A stretch of 64,000 nt of DNA from Melieria omissa (lineage: Eukaryota > Arthropoda > Insecta > Diptera > Ulidiidae): NCBI GenBank assembly GCA_963971225.1, contig OZ020267.1, positions 149,819,927 to 149,883,926 on the forward strand, read 5' to 3'. This document shows, piece by piece, positions 10,501 to 23,756 of this stretch. The translations under genes were made by a program, and so were the position numbers. The notes beneath the pieces are model-generated. The model saw only the letters and a program-made list of their open reading frames with translations. It was not told the origin of the DNA and did not search any database. Numbering within the stretch: the first letter of the stretch is position 1; the number at the start of each line of letters is the position of its first letter.

Positions 10501-12213
10501 GACCAAGTTTCATAAAAAATTAAGACTCAAATTAAGTTATTCACAATATGTGGGAACTACTTACTCTAAATATATAAACAAATTTAAAAACTTATTTAAC
10601 ATTTATTTGTTGTGTGCCTCTCTCAACAACACCCTCATCATTATTGGCAAGAAACTGGAACAGTAAGTTTTCATAACCTTCCCTTGAGACTAATTTTTAA
10701 ACTGTCAAATCATTCCACATAGACAAAAACAGTTGGAAACACTTGAAGCAAAATATCCTAGTTTCAAGAAGTTCCTGAAACTGTTGGCGACTAACAATTC
10801 CTCTCTTGGCCAAAGCTGACCGCTTCTGAGCGATTGCTACCTCACAACTTCTTTATTTCATTAAAAAATGTTGCTACTCTTTCAATTCTTTTCATATTTA
10901 ATTAATTTTATTTGCATTATTCATAGTTTTTTCACCGCCACTTTTTCTTAACAACTTGACGTTACTATCTCAAGGCTCACCTTCTCACTTACTCGCACAA
11001 AGTATGCAAACAGCTTCCCCCTCCGCTCTGCCCGCATCAGTGTGCAAAACTTTATTTCCCTACGGCAACGCGCTGCCGTTCAATACGAACACACTTTGCA
11101 CATTGATTTTGTTCGCATTATTTTCTTTCATATCTTTCTTTATTTTTACTTTGCAATTTTTGCATTTTTCCTTTGGCACATTGGACATGCTTCGGCCTGA
11201 TTGTGCGCCACATTCAAAGCGGATTTATTTTATTATATTTACTGACAAGATTTCTTTTGTAAGTTTCAGTTTAACTTTCTTGGCATTAAATATTTTCCAT
11301 ACTTTCATGCCACCAATTTTCGTTCTCTCTCTCTCTTTTGCTATATAACTCTTTTGCAACTTTAAATAGTTGAATGCAGCAACATTTCATGGCAAATAGT
11401 AGTTCGTAAATTTTTTGTTGACTACTATTTTACATGAAATATGCACAACCAGTTTTTGCCATCTCATTCAAAACAACGCTCGCCATTTCCGTTGCACGTT
11501 GATGCAGTGAAAACCAAAAAACAGTGTTCAAATTAATTTCAGCGTAGAGGGTTGCAGCAGGTCTGTTGATAATGGCACGTTTGTTGCTCTTTGCTATATA
11601 AATCAATTGTTTATGCACACACACAGACAAACATATTCACTCGCACTTATTTATAGACATTTGTAGAATACAAAAAATTTTAAAACATTATTTGCTTATT
11701 TTTACTGCATAAAGAGAAGTTTTTTTAGTGAGAGTTTTTTAGTGCCTGAACAACAAATGAATGAAAAATGTTCTTTGCTGCATGAAGTAGCTGCGTTTTT
11801 ATTTCAACTGGCATTGCAGCTTAGAATTTCAATACTCAATTTTAGTTGGGAAACATGAAAATTCAGGCTTTGTGAATAAAAATCCTTGTCTGTGGTTTCT
11901 GTTGAAAATTCAGTTTTATGCATTTTGAATTCTATTTCGATTTCATATTCAATTTCCCTTTATGCCAATACTACAACAAAGCTTTTTGCTTCCATAGCGT
12001 TGTGGCAAACAACTTTGAGTCGCTTGAAAAGTGCCACACCCCTTTTCCAATGATTATGAAAATTTTCTAGTGAAACGACACATTAAAAAGTGGCCTCGTA
12101 CCAAATTTTAATGCTGTCCGATTTGTAACTTCGAAGATATTCCATATTAAAAATTTAGCTGGTATGGGACATGTCACGTCCACCTAACTTAATCTGAGAG
12201 AAAATTCATGGAA
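10501..12213. other. Non-coding sequence, nothing recognised
   Basis: An AT-rich, T-biased stretch. The longest open frame (10956-11348) is hydrophobic only because of T-rich codons, and no splice or domain evidence supports it. Confidence 0.5.
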
Positions 12214-12515
12214 TGCAAACGCATTTGAAACAAGTGGAATTGTTTTATGACAATGGTTCATACTAAAGAGGGGCGCAAGCACTATAAAAATGACTTGCAA
12301 GCCTTCGCGGTGGTTTCAAATACTGTCGCTCTTCTTCACTTTCACAAGCACTGCAGTGAAGTATTGCAAACGCATTTGAAACAAGTGGAATTGTTTTATG
12401 ACAATGGTTCATACTAAAGAGGTGCGCAAGCACTATAAAAATGACTTGCAAGCCTTCGCGGTGATTTCAAATACTGTCGCTCTTCTTCACTTTCACAAGC
12501 ACTGCAGTGAAGAAA
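12214..12515. repeat. Tandem duplication of a 151-bp unit
   Basis: Bases 12214-12364 are repeated almost exactly at 12365-12515, with only a few differences. The duplication is recent by its low divergence. No coding function is seen. Confidence 0.9.
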
Positions 12516-12555
12516 TCTTTTGATATTCATACGAATACTGCACGAAACGACAATA

Positions 12556-12765
12556 GAACTTCAAGCACCTTGAAGTATAGAACAACACTGAAGTAGAACA
12601 AAATTGAAGTAGAACAACACTGGAATAGAACAACACTGAAGTAGAACAATACTGCAGTGGAACAACACGGAAGTAGAACAATACTGCAGTGGAACAACAT
12701 GGAAGTAGAACAATACTGCAGTAGAACAACACTGAAATGAAGCACTGAAGTAGAACATTTTCAAG
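12556..12765. repeat. 15-16 bp minisatellite
   Basis: About a dozen copies of a short unit close to AGTAGAACAACACTGA. Variants include AGTGGAACAACACGGA and AGTAGAACAATACTGC. The Cys/Leu-rich open frames on the opposite strand are artefacts of the repeat. Confidence 0.85.
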
Positions 12766-12911
12766 CATACGGTGTTTTGGTTTGCACGATCGGAGTAGCT
12801 TATGTTTGTTTTTGGTATTTTGTATGGAATCTGGGCTGTATTTCAAGTATTGCAACAACATTAATGTAAAAAAAACCCAGGTTTAAAACATGTTTTTTCG
12901 ATATTAATTTA

Positions 12912-13012
12912 AGTCTGTTTCACTCGGTGTGAAGTAGAAGTTCTGTTTCACTCGGTGTGAAGTAGAAGATCTGCTTCATTCGGTGTGCAGTAGAAGCTCT
13001 ACTTCACAAGGT
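12912..13012. repeat. Short repeat of a 28-bp unit
   Basis: Three to four adjacent copies of a unit containing CTGTTTCACTCGGTGTGAAG and TAGAAG, lying 150 bp after the minisatellite with the related GAAGTAGAA word. Confidence 0.75.
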
Positions 13013-13324
13013 CTGCTTGCTGTGATTTACCGTTACTTAACCTCATTATAGCTTTCTGTTTTGATGTTTTGCTTCACAACAGAACACAAGCACTGTCTAT
13101 GCTGTAGCGAAAAGGTTTTCGAATGATGTAGTGCTTGCTTTGTTGCAGAATAGAACTATTGAGCATTTGAATTCGCTGTCACCGCGACACTGAAGTACAG
13201 TACATGACAGTACCGTGCAGTAGTGAAATGTGCCCAATAGAACCTTTTGTGCAGCTCTTTAGTCCATACAGGCCTCAGAGTTTCTCATACAATTACAGCC
13301 AACCTAACCTAACTTTATGTGGAA
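13013..13324. other. Non-coding, with a possible LINE 3' tail remnant
   Basis: No gene is seen. Bases 13299-13313 read CAGCCAACCTAACCTAAC, like the tail of the LINE at 5340-6765. It may be a short degraded relic of the same family, but only the last bases match. Confidence 0.25.
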
Positions 13325-14440
13325 TTTCTCAAACATGAATAATTTCTTTCTCTCTTTTAAGTCATCTAAAGTATTTTTTTAGCAAAAACATAGAATTAAA
13401 TTACGTTTTAATTTTACAAATTTGACTAAATTTTAAATAATTTCAAAATAAAAAAAATTTAAACATTTTCAAACCAAAATTTTAAATAATTTCTTTCTCT
13501 CTTTTAAGTCATCTAAAGTATTTTTCGATTTTCTTAAATTCTAACTAATCAAGATTTTGCTGCCAAGATCAATTTCACAAATTTTACAAAAATTAAAAAA
13601 CAAAATTAAACATTTTCAAAACAAAAATTTGCTTTTTTATAATTGTTTTCACTTTTCTGTCGTTAAATCAAAAAGAACAATTTTCCAAATTTTACTAAAT
13701 TAAAAAATTTTTTAAATAAAAACAACATTTTCAAACCAAAATTTTTAATAATTCCTTTCCTCGTTTAAGTCATCTAAAGTATTTTTTTTAACAAAAATCA
13801 AACAAATGAAGTTTCTGTTTTGCTTTTCGAAAGAAATTTTATTAAATTTAAAAAAAATTTAAAATAAAAAAAATTAAACATTTTCAAACCAAAAATTTGA
13901 AAATGTTGAATTCCTGTCTCTCGTTTAAGTAATCTAAAGTATTTTTTGAATTTTTTTAAATTCAAACAACTCAAGTTTTTGTTGCCAAGACAGATTTCAC
14001 AAATTTTACATTTACATTTTTACAAATTTTACTAAATTTTTGAATAATTTGAAAATTAAAAAAAAAAATCAACATTTTCAAGCCAAAATTTTGATAATTC
14101 TAAAATTTTGTCATCTAAAGTATTTTTTTTTAACAAAAAATTAAACAAGTTATGTTTTTGGTGCGAAGAACAATTTTATAAATTTTACTAAATTTTAAAT
14201 GATTAAAAAAAATTAAACTTTTTAAACCAAAAATTGTAATTATTTATTTCTCTTTTTTAAGTCATCTAAAGTATTTTTTGATTTTTTTTTAATTCAACCA
14301 AATTATTTTTTGTTATTTAAATTTTTGTTACCAAGAACAATTTCACAAATTTTACAAAATTTTAAATAAAAATTTAACATTTTCAAACCAAAAAGTTCCT
14401 TATTTTTAATAATTTTCTTTACTTTTCTGTCGTCAAATCA
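13325..14440. repeat. AT-rich satellite, period about 150-260 bp
   Basis: The block AAGTCATCTAAAGTATTTTT recurs near 13360, 13505, 13765, 13927, 14109 and 14258. It is each time preceded by CATTTTCAAACCAAAA and a T-rich stretch. Spacing varies from about 145 to 260 bp, so the array is old and has internal deletions. Confidence 0.75.
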
Positions 14441-15478
14441 AAAACTTTGCTTCCAATTTTTTTCTCCAACTATGTCACTGCATCTGCTTTGTGCTATAAT
14501 GCCCGAGAAAAACTTTTGGCCAAACAAAATTCTACTTTTTGCTAAGTCCAACAATAAAAGTTAGTTGTAGTCCATTGGAGGGAAATGAGCGAACAGCGCA
14601 AAATTTTGTGATATTTTTTGATTTTCTTACACACCAATGCAAGTTGCATAATGCCATTGTAAAGTTTTAAGTTTTTGCTAACAATTTCTCGGAACACTTG
14701 ATTTGATATGCTTTTTCAGTAGAGAAACCAAAAATAAAAATATATACTCGTACATTTAGTAAAAGTTGGTGCAAGCTGTCCGCTGCACAACAAGTACAAC
14801 TTTAAGCTGTCGCAAGAGTTTCTAAGTCTCAGATGAGACAAAAGTTTCAAACCATTAAAATGCATAATTTTAAACAAACAAAATTAATAACGGCATAATT
14901 TAAGCCAAAAATCACAAGTCAAACAAAATAATGTCGCTTCAGCTGCGCTAAGTCGCGCAAATCATTTAGATCTTTGAATCTTTGTTGCGTATGTTTACAT
15001 TTCATTAAATTAATAAATCTAATTTGCATTTACAAAATTTCCATACCAATACAGCGCCTGACATCAACACCAACACCCTCACACACACACACACACACAC
15101 ACCAACACAGTGCCGCCTCATAAATTAGGCGTCGTGATTATTACATTGTTGCTTATGTTGCCGCTGACACGTGTCGGCGCTATTATTGATGATAGCAGTC
15201 GCTTTATTCATGCGACTGCTGACATTATTATCACAAAATTAAATACAACAAATGCGTTTTACAAGCAACACATTAATCAAGTCACGCTTTCTTCTCTATT
15301 TGTTGCAGGTAAATTAAATACGAATATATATACATGCGAATGTACATAATGTACCGTTATCACATTAACTAGAAGGTAAGCTAAGCAGTTTAATTAGAGC
15401 GTCAAGCAAACAGCGAACGCAAGAAGCTGCAAATTAGATTTTCATTGGCGTACTTCAATTAAACACACAGCGATCAGC

Positions 15479-15510
<32 letters not shown>

Positions 15511-16979
15511 CTGTGTGATTGCAACACCATCACACCAGCGCCCAAACCAATTACGAGCAACTCGCCACTGCGCGCAAATCCACCCGACCGGCGTCTGAGT
15601 CACGCGCACACGTCGCCGAACTTTTGCCGCGTGTCCCTTGAGCGGCTCAGCGGACTGGACCTTCGCGCTTATTGAGAAGTTTGCACATTTTGTTGATTTT
15701 TGATTTTTCGCACGCAAACGAAATTTTCGTGTTTACTTTTCTTTTTTTTCATCTGTTGGCAATCTGCTTGTCAGCTCCGACACAGCAGCGGAAGGCGTCG
15801 CTCTGATGAACACAAAATTTGCAAAGCTCAGCGGCTGCAAAAGCGGCAAAAGCGTGCGGCGTGTCAGTTCAAGGCCATCAGCTGTGGGGGGGTTGCTTGT
15901 CGGATGGTTTGTTGTGTTGCACTTTGGGACAGTGTGCTGACTTTTGTGCAAACAGAAGCAAAACGTTGACTGCTCAACGAACGAAACTTTGCAGTTTGGG
16001 AAATTTATGGGTTCTGGAGAAAAGTTCAAAAGCAAATATTTGAAAAATGTATCAGATTTTCGCTCGTTTCAGTAGTCTCTAATACAATTTCTTGGCAATT
16101 TTGTGCCATAAATTTCAAAGCAAATGAGTTGGAAATATCTTTCAAGGACAGCAGAAATCGATATTTTATTTTGAACTTGAACTTTTAAAGACGATTTATT
16201 AATTCCATATCATTTCACAATACAAGTATTCGAACTTTTTTATCAGCACATCATATTGCAACTCATTATGTCACATCACAGCTTAACATGACACACAAGA
16301 AGACATTTACTTCCAACTCATTACTCGATGTGAGTTGTCATATCTCATCTTCTTTGTATTCAAGAACACTTAATGTCAACTCATCATCATCATAAAAACA
16401 TCTCGTCATCATGGCATATCATCCCTTTCCATACATCACATTATATTTATTAAGTAATAAATCATATCACATCTGTAGTGACGTGTTTATTATGACATCA
16501 CATCACAAGTGTTTCATATCATATGACAAACTTTTAAATGTAAGAATTGTATCATAAACAGAACTTCTCATCAGGTCTTTTATCAACTTCTGATAACAAA
16601 TTTTATCACTTCGCATTATAGTTACATCTCCTATGCCACATTCCTTGACTATTAATCATATCATAAGCGATATATTTGTCATCACAATATCACATCTGAT
16701 CACAACATAGCTTTCAATATTGCGTTGCTTCTTGCCGTTTGTTCATTCAATTACTTAACTACTCTTACATTTGAAATCTAATTTGTATCATTACATTACA
16801 TTTTCATGACGTACAACAAAACTTGTCTGTATCAAGCGATCAGATTATCATTAGATCAGATCAAACCATAACATCTTATTACAACACAACCAGACAACAA
16901 GGAAATCAAACTAAACCAATTAGCTTCAGGAATTTTTAGAACTGAGATGACGAACTGAAAACTATTTTGCTAACCAACA
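14441..16979. other. Non-coding sequence with microsatellites
   Basis: No exon is convincingly supported. There is a CA run at 15079-15102 and a CAA run at about 15478-15510. From about 16230 the sequence drifts toward loose ATCACAT words that lead into the pentanucleotide block. An open frame at 15110-15349 with a hydrophobic stretch was considered as a signal-anchor exon and not accepted. Confidence 0.45.
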
Positions 16980-18530
16980 CATCACATCGAATCACACATA
17001 ACATCACATTAAATAACATGACATCACATGACATCACATCACATCGCATCACTTCACATCACAACATATCACATGACATCAAATCACAACAAATCACATT
17101 AAATCAACTTTCATGAAATCACATCGCAACAACTGACATCACATCATATCACATCACATCGCATTGGATAATATCACACGAAATCAAATCACATTAAATC
17201 ACCTCACACGACATGACATGATATGACATCACATCATATCACATCACATTACATCACATCGTATCACTTTATATCACATCACCAAATCAAACCAAATCAA
17301 ATCAAATTAAACCAAATAAAATCAAATCAAATCAAATCGCATCAAATCACATCACATAACATTATATCAAATCACATCACATTACATCACATTGGATCAT
17401 ATCACATGACATCAAATCACCTTACATCACATCACATTGCATCACATTAAATCACATCAAATCACATCAAATTAAATCAAACCGAATAAAATAAATTCAA
17501 CCAAACCAAATTAATTCAAATCACATCAAATCACAACACATGACGTCACATTACATCGCATCGGATCATACCTCATGACACCAAATTACATTAAATCACC
17601 TTACATGACATGACATGACATCATATCACATGACATCACATGACATCAAATGAAGTTAAGCCAAATCAAACAAATCGCATTAAATCACATCGCATCACAC
17701 AACATTATATCAAATCACATCACATTAAATCACATCGGATCATATCACATCATATCAAATCACATTAAATCACTCACATGACATCACATCACACCACATC
17801 ACACCACATCACACCACATCATATCACATCACATAACATGACATCAAATCACATCATATCATATCATATCATATCATATCATATCATATCATATCACATC
17901 ACATCACATCACATCACATCACATCACATAACATAACATAACATAACATAACATAACATAACATAACATAACATCAAATCAAATCAAATCAAATCAAATC
18001 AAATCAAATCAAACTAAATCAAATCAAGTTAATCCAAATAAAAACAAATCGCATCACATCACACCACATCATATCAAATCAAATCACTTTACATCACATC
18101 GAATCATATCACATGACATAAAATCACATTTAATCACCTCACATGACATCACATCACATCACATTGCATCACATCACATCAAATTACATCACATCAAATC
18201 AAACCAAATCAAATCAAATCAAACCAAATCAAGTTAAACTAAGTCAAATCACATCACATCACCTTACATCAAATCAAATCAAATCGAATAAAAACAAATC
18301 AAATCAAAACTCATTAAATTAAATCAAATCGCATCACATTGTCAATTTTATCAGATTTCATTATATGACTTCAATTCACATCAAATCGCATCACATTGTC
18401 AAACTTAATCAAATCTCATTACATGACTTCAATCAACTTGAAATCAAATCAAATCACACCACATTGTCACATTTTACCAGTTCTCATTATATGACTTCAC
18501 ATCACATCAGCTCGTCTCATGTAATATCAC
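16980..18530. repeat. Pentanucleotide simple-sequence block, (ACATC)n and (AAATC)n
   Basis: About 1.5 kb is almost wholly composed of five-base words: ATCAC, AAATC, CATAT and ACATA. The purest runs lie near 17849-17892 (ATATC), 17893-17930 (ACATC), 17930-17972 (ACATA) and 17973-18010 (AAATC). The switch between pure sub-runs suggests slippage on a mutating pentamer, not a complex satellite. Confidence 0.92.
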
Positions 18531-20874
18531 ATTTCCCAATACCAAAATTTTTTTACAGAACCCACACATTCTCGTTAAATGTTGCATCAAATTACAGCAC
18601 ATTAAATCTTGCTACATCAACTACAGCAACCTCACATCCTTTCTAACCGCACCACATCAGTTTAAATAATGTTACCGAAACCAAATTCGACATGAAGCAT
18701 GTCCAGAAGCCACAGAACAATTTATGGTCATGCCAAAGGGTTCACCGAATCAGAAAAACCAACAAAATGAAAATCGCATTGAACATGAACCCAAAAGTCG
18801 ACGATGAATAAAGGCAGAAATGCTAAAATCTGCACAACGCTATGATAAAAAAATATGTCAAATACTTAAAAGTGGATTTGTGGCCAAGTAAAAGACAATT
18901 CTCGACAACGATGCAATCAAAGTGGATGGCAAAAGAATGAAAAACAAGTAAAAGAGGCGATAGTAACCTTCTGAAAAAACTGTGAAAGAGGCAACAAACG
19001 ATTTGTGACTTAGATAAGAAAACAGTAAATCAATTGAAGGCTCATAAAGTGAGTGAAAAATTGTGAAAATAAAAATAAACGGCTGTGAAGAGTAAAAAAT
19101 TCACTTAAATTGTAGGAAATAATGGCAATGAAAAATGTTTCACAGTTTGCTGTCTGCTACTGTCGGAAACTTTTATGGAATTTAAACATTAATAAATGAA
19201 CTCGAAGCACCGCAGTCAGGTTTTACCATAAACGAACTCATTTCCTGCTGAATTCATTTCTTCAAAATGCATTAAAATTTTAAACTGCCATGTCCAAATC
19301 ATTTTTGTCTTCAAATTTCAAATTCAAATTTAAAATTTCACCGCAGTTCGTTGCTCCACAAATTTCACCTTTTCCGGTTAGTATAACAAATGCCCGCTGC
19401 ACCGCAAAAAAGACCAAAGCACGACACATAAATCGTGCGTTTCGCACGCTTTGCATGCAACGCAATGACAGAAGTGAAATTCGCAATTTATCGGTTCACT
19501 CATGCCCTGCTGCCCCACTCTCGGATTCATGTCTTTCGCACTTGTCGGCAATCGAAGCACAGCGCGCAGTGCAATAATGCAGCACAGGTGATGAGCATCT
19601 AAGCGGTCGAGTCAAACATCAGCAATGGAAAATTTGTGATGAATCAACTACGAACCATTCAAACGTGTCTTCAGCTGAAAGAAACGAAATTAAATGATTT
19701 GAAAGGAAATGTAATTTGCAGTCAAAGTGCGCCAAAATTGAGCAAAGACGTTTGGCAAAGTGCTAATTTGAATAAAAGTCACGCATACGCCCCGTTAACG
19801 GCAGCGCTCGACATTGCTGAAGCAGCATTGGAAAGCGAAAAAAATAACAAATACATAAAGCAGAACCACAAAATGCGCAAAGTGAAACGTAACGCAAGCA
19901 GACAAACAACAAACTCTACGCTGAGCAATTAATAAACGAGCCACGTGAGCGGCCAACGCAATGAGCATCAAAGCTAATGTCGAACCTGAGCCATTTGCGC
20001 TTTTTGCCCCATTCGTCATTTTGGCGTTGGCGATTTTTGCTGCGAATGGACGGTGAACGCTGTAAGCATTTCTGCGCTGACTTTTTGGCTATAAATAAAA
20101 TGGCATCATTAAGCATTCAACGCACTTTTGCGCGCAGGTAATCAATTCGAAATAAGGCAGACAACGGCCACGGCGAGTTGTTAAAGTTGCGGCTGTGTGA
20201 TGATGTTGGCCCCAAGAAGGGCAAGTAGGGCCAACTCGACCACTCGATAAGCCAATAAATAGCAAAAGTTTGGACAATTTAATTAAACTGATAGCGAACG
20301 GCCGCAGCGCTGATGGAAAGTTTGTGTATTGTTTGGCAAGTTTGGCGCTGTGCAACGTTAAGAGTTGAGATTGTAAATGCCGTAAAAATGCAGATTTTAT
20401 GCAGAAGCTATTGAAAGTAAACAGCACACAACTGAAAAAACAATGCAAAAATTTCATCTCCACGTCCACAGTGCAATAAAAGTGCGCGTGCTTGAGCGCT
20501 AAAATGAAGATAACTCTGAAGCGTGGAGCGTTTTTACTTATTTGATGCTTTTATATTTTCTGTTTTTACACTCTCTACTCGTTTGTTTCGCTTTTTAAAA
20601 AGAGTTGATATGATTTTGGCATGCAGGAAGTATAATTTACTAATTTTATAGTCGCAATTTATGGGATGAACAAAATACTTTTATTGATTTGCTATCGTTT
20701 ATGGCTTTGGATGAGCTGTTTTTGGGTGCATTGCATTAGGTAGGGTTTACAGAAAACTTTTGTTGTGTGTTTGGTGGCATTGATAGGGAATTATCAGCTA
20801 TGAGCTGCTTTCACACTTTGACTTCAAACCTTTAACTTCAATAAAGGGACTATGTGAACGAAGCGACTAGAGGA
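18531..20874. other. Non-coding sequence, nothing recognised
   Basis: A mixed-composition region. Open frames of 60-126 codons on both strands overlap each other and show no domain, conserved splice pattern or codon bias that would support a gene. Confidence 0.5.
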
Positions 20875-21060
20875 AGAATTGTGTTCTATCAGAGCAATGC
20901 CAGGCCACACACATCGATAGTGTCGCGCCAGAAGCTCTGGGAGCTCGATTGAGCTCCACTTTATAATCCAATTGATTGCTACTTGTTTCTGTCTATGGTG
21001 AATGATTTTGCTGGCGGAAAATTTGACAAGAAAAGGGAGGTTTTCTCCAGTACATTTTGA
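20875..21060 (+). pseudogene. Degenerate mariner transposase C-terminal remnant
   Basis: In one frame the bases read RIVFYQSNARPHTSIVSRQK, then a stop, then YLFLSMVNDFAGGKFDKK, then another stop. This is the mariner (IS630/Tc1 superfamily) block around the second and third catalytic aspartates. The expected Asp before NARPH is replaced (QSN), and the YSPDLAPSD segment holding the third Asp is lost. It is dead and old. No terminal repeats were found around it. Confidence 0.7.
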
Positions 21061-21129
21061 TTATTGCTTTGTAGAAACCCAAAAGTTGACAACCTCACAA
21101 CTCCGATCGTATGGGAGACGCCCTCTGGC

Positions 21130-22120
21130 GGTGAATTTCTGAACCTTAATTAATTTTGTATTTTTTGCACTCAATAATATTGGGGATCGCTGAATAAATC
21201 ACTTAAACCGGTTCAGTAGTTTCGGAGATACAATGTTTTCTCGCTTACTTCACTAATACATTTACAAGTGGAGGAGCCAATGGCATAGAAAATTACCAGT
21301 TTTGTATGGCAGCTTCCTTAAGACTTGGAGATAGCGGATAGGTGTGTTTGGAAGAAACATTCGGAATGGAAAATAAATGGGTGTCAGTCATACATTTGAC
21401 ACATCTGGGGGCAACCTGGGAGCAGTGGGAGTCTATTGTGTAAAAACGACCATTTTGTATGGGAGCCTCATTAAGGGTTGGAGATGGGGTATAAATATGT
21501 TTGAAAGAAATGTTCAGTAGAAAAAACTAGTGGGGTCAGTCATAGGTTTTAACCCTCTAAGAACAACTTCTGACCAGCTGTGGAGCAATTTGTCGAAGTT
21601 CTCAACTTTTTTGTGAACTTTCGTGGTGAATTTCTGAACTTTCATTAATTTTGTATTTTTTGTACTCAAGAATATTGGCAATCGCTGAATAAATCATTTA
21701 AATCGATTCAGTAGCTTCCGAGATAAGATGTTTTCTCGCTTACTTAACTAATACATTTACAAGTGGAGGAGCCAATGGCATAGAAAATTACCAGTTTTGT
21801 ATGGCATCCCCCTTAAGACTTGGAGATAGCGGTTAGGTATGTTTGGAAGAAACATTCGGAAGGGAAAGTAAATGGGTGTTGGTCATACATTTGCCACGTC
21901 TGGAGCCAACCTGGGAGCAGTTGGAGCCTATTTTGTAAAAACGACCATTTTGTATGGAAGCCCCATTAAGGGTTGGAGATGGGGTATAAATATGTTTGAA
22001 ATAAATGTTCAGTAGAAAAAACTAATGGGGGTCAGTCATAGGTTTTAAACCTCTAAGAGCAACTTCAGTCCAGCTGCGGAGCAATTTGTTGCATTTCCCA
22101 GCTTTTTTGTGAACTTTGAT
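21130..22120. repeat. Tandem duplication of a 495-bp unit
   Basis: Unit 1 (21130-21624) and unit 2 (21625-22120) align over their full length with modest divergence. Shared blocks include CAAGTGGAGGAGCCAATGGC, ACGACCATTTTGTATGG and GGTTGGAGATGGGGTATAAA. No coding frame survives in both units. Confidence 0.85.
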
Positions 22121-22528
22121 TGAACCCAACATTTTTTGACTCATGCACTTTTTCACCAAACCGCATAAAATCAGAGGTTGCGGAACATCGAGAACCTGTT
22201 ATTAAGAATCTCCATACAACACTAAATCATATCTAATATCCAATCATTCTCACCACAACTCCATTTACATTCAATGCAAATTGCAAATACCACTTAAATC
22301 CCGTTAATGTTTGAACGTTTCACTACCTTTGTTGTTCTATAAACTTTTTACTACCACATCAATTGAATTCACTGAAAAAGCGAACTCCAACCAAATCGAA
22401 ACCAAAAGTAAAAGTAAAATAAAAATTGATCAAAAACCAAAAAGTTCATTGCAAACATTTTGTATTTAAAACATTGCGAAATATACACAACCCAAGTGCT
22501 GCTTTAAAGTTCCAGAGTGCATTTCGTC
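22121..22528. other. Non-coding sequence, nothing recognised
   Basis: AT-rich sequence between the 495-bp duplication and the hairpin at 22529. No gene or repeat is recognised. Confidence 0.4.
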
Positions 22529-22596
22529 GCCTGAGAAAACAAATGTCGTAAGTCTTACCAGGCTCAATGGAACATACGACATTCGTTTTCTGAGGC
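22529..22596. ncRNA. Candidate small-RNA precursor-like hairpin
   Basis: Bases 22529-22553 pair with 22572-22596 over 25 positions with only three mismatches (positions 5, 13 and 23 of the stem) and an 18-base loop. The size and shape fit a metazoan pre-miRNA, but I do not recognise a known mature sequence. A young inverted duplication or a tiny MITE would look similar. The strand cannot be decided from sequence. Confidence 0.3.
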
Positions 22597-23756
22597 TACA
22601 ATTTGACTTGGTTGATGAAGTGAGTTTTCTCGCTACTGTACCACAACATATGCAGCTAAATTGTCCGCAAGCGAACGCTTCACAAAGTTGCCAAATCCAT
22701 TGCAACGACTCGAAGGTTCGCAGCTGACTTGCAGCAATTAAAAAATAAGTGTTGACTTAATCATTAAAAAACTCGGCCGACTGCAGCTCAAGTGCGTAAT
22801 TTATTTTTAGCGCTACAACAAAACCACCAAAACAAAATTACTCAAATATTACGTTGAGTCGAATTAAATTACAGCCCACACTTTAACACTTGCAATGAAG
22901 ATGTGCCGCAACCTTGAACCACTTTTGGCGCTGCCACTGAAAGCCCAAAGCTGCCATTTGCACGCGCCGCCGAACAGACATTGCGGCTGCGCTGACATCA
23001 GTGCGCCTGCTGTCAGCGTCCACTCGAGCATTGTCAGTATTCGGTTTTACTCACTCGACGCGTATGTCACAACTTGAGTCACTCGCCATGGTTTCATGAC
23101 GATGTCTTTGCTTGTGTCTTTTTTCCAGCTTTTTGTTGTTGGCGCTTTGTCGCACTTCAGCGCTTCATAAAGCGCCCGCTGGCAAACGCTTTGCGCGCCA
23201 ATAAGTCGCCTGCCGTTTTTTCGGTTTTGTTGCGCCAATTTTTGGCCCACAGCCCGCCGGCAGCCAGTCGACTGTTGGCTGCCCACTTGAGCCGCGGCTG
23301 TGTGTGGCGAAGTGCGCACATTAGTGTCTAAAGCGTTCAGTCGGCTTTACGAATTCATTAGTAATGACTGCAAGTAAAGTTGTTGTTGTTGTGCTTAAGC
23401 AATCGGTTTATGCCGCATTGTGCAATATTTCAATAGGAAGTTGGTTTGCACTTTTATGAATTTCATTTGAAAAATTAACGCCAAATAATGGCAGTGAATT
23501 GGCTAGTTTGGAATTTTGATCGCATAATGATTGAGGAAAATCGTTGCATTTGAAACATGGGCTGACATAAGCTCAAAAGAGCAATGACTTTGACTAAGTT
23601 TTCAACAATGGCTCTGAATATGGGTGAACTTTAGATTTTAATGTAAGTTTCCGACTCTTAGTGGCTTTGATTAAAACATAGTTTAACTATTTTTATAAGT
23701 TATCTAAGTTAACTTTTCAGCTTAAGACTGAGTAAGTAAGCTTTGATTGAAACATA
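22597..23756. other. Non-coding sequence, nothing recognised
   Basis: Mixed-composition DNA. The open frames at 22895-23077 and 23074-23331 carry no recognisable domain and overlap others on the opposite strand. Confidence 0.45.

Noticed and set aside
10956..11348. 130-codon hydrophobic frame
   Set aside because: Its Phe/Leu/Ile content reflects T-rich DNA; there is no ATG start and no conserved motif.
12493..12861. Cys/Leu-rich 122-codon frame on the - strand
   Set aside because: It is a translation of the 15-16 bp minisatellite; similar frames exist in all three registers.
15110..15349. Open frame with a hydrophobic stretch as the missing pgant2 anchor exon
   Set aside because: It has no ATG at its start, lacks the basic tail expected before a Golgi anchor, and the donor frame does not clearly give phase 0.
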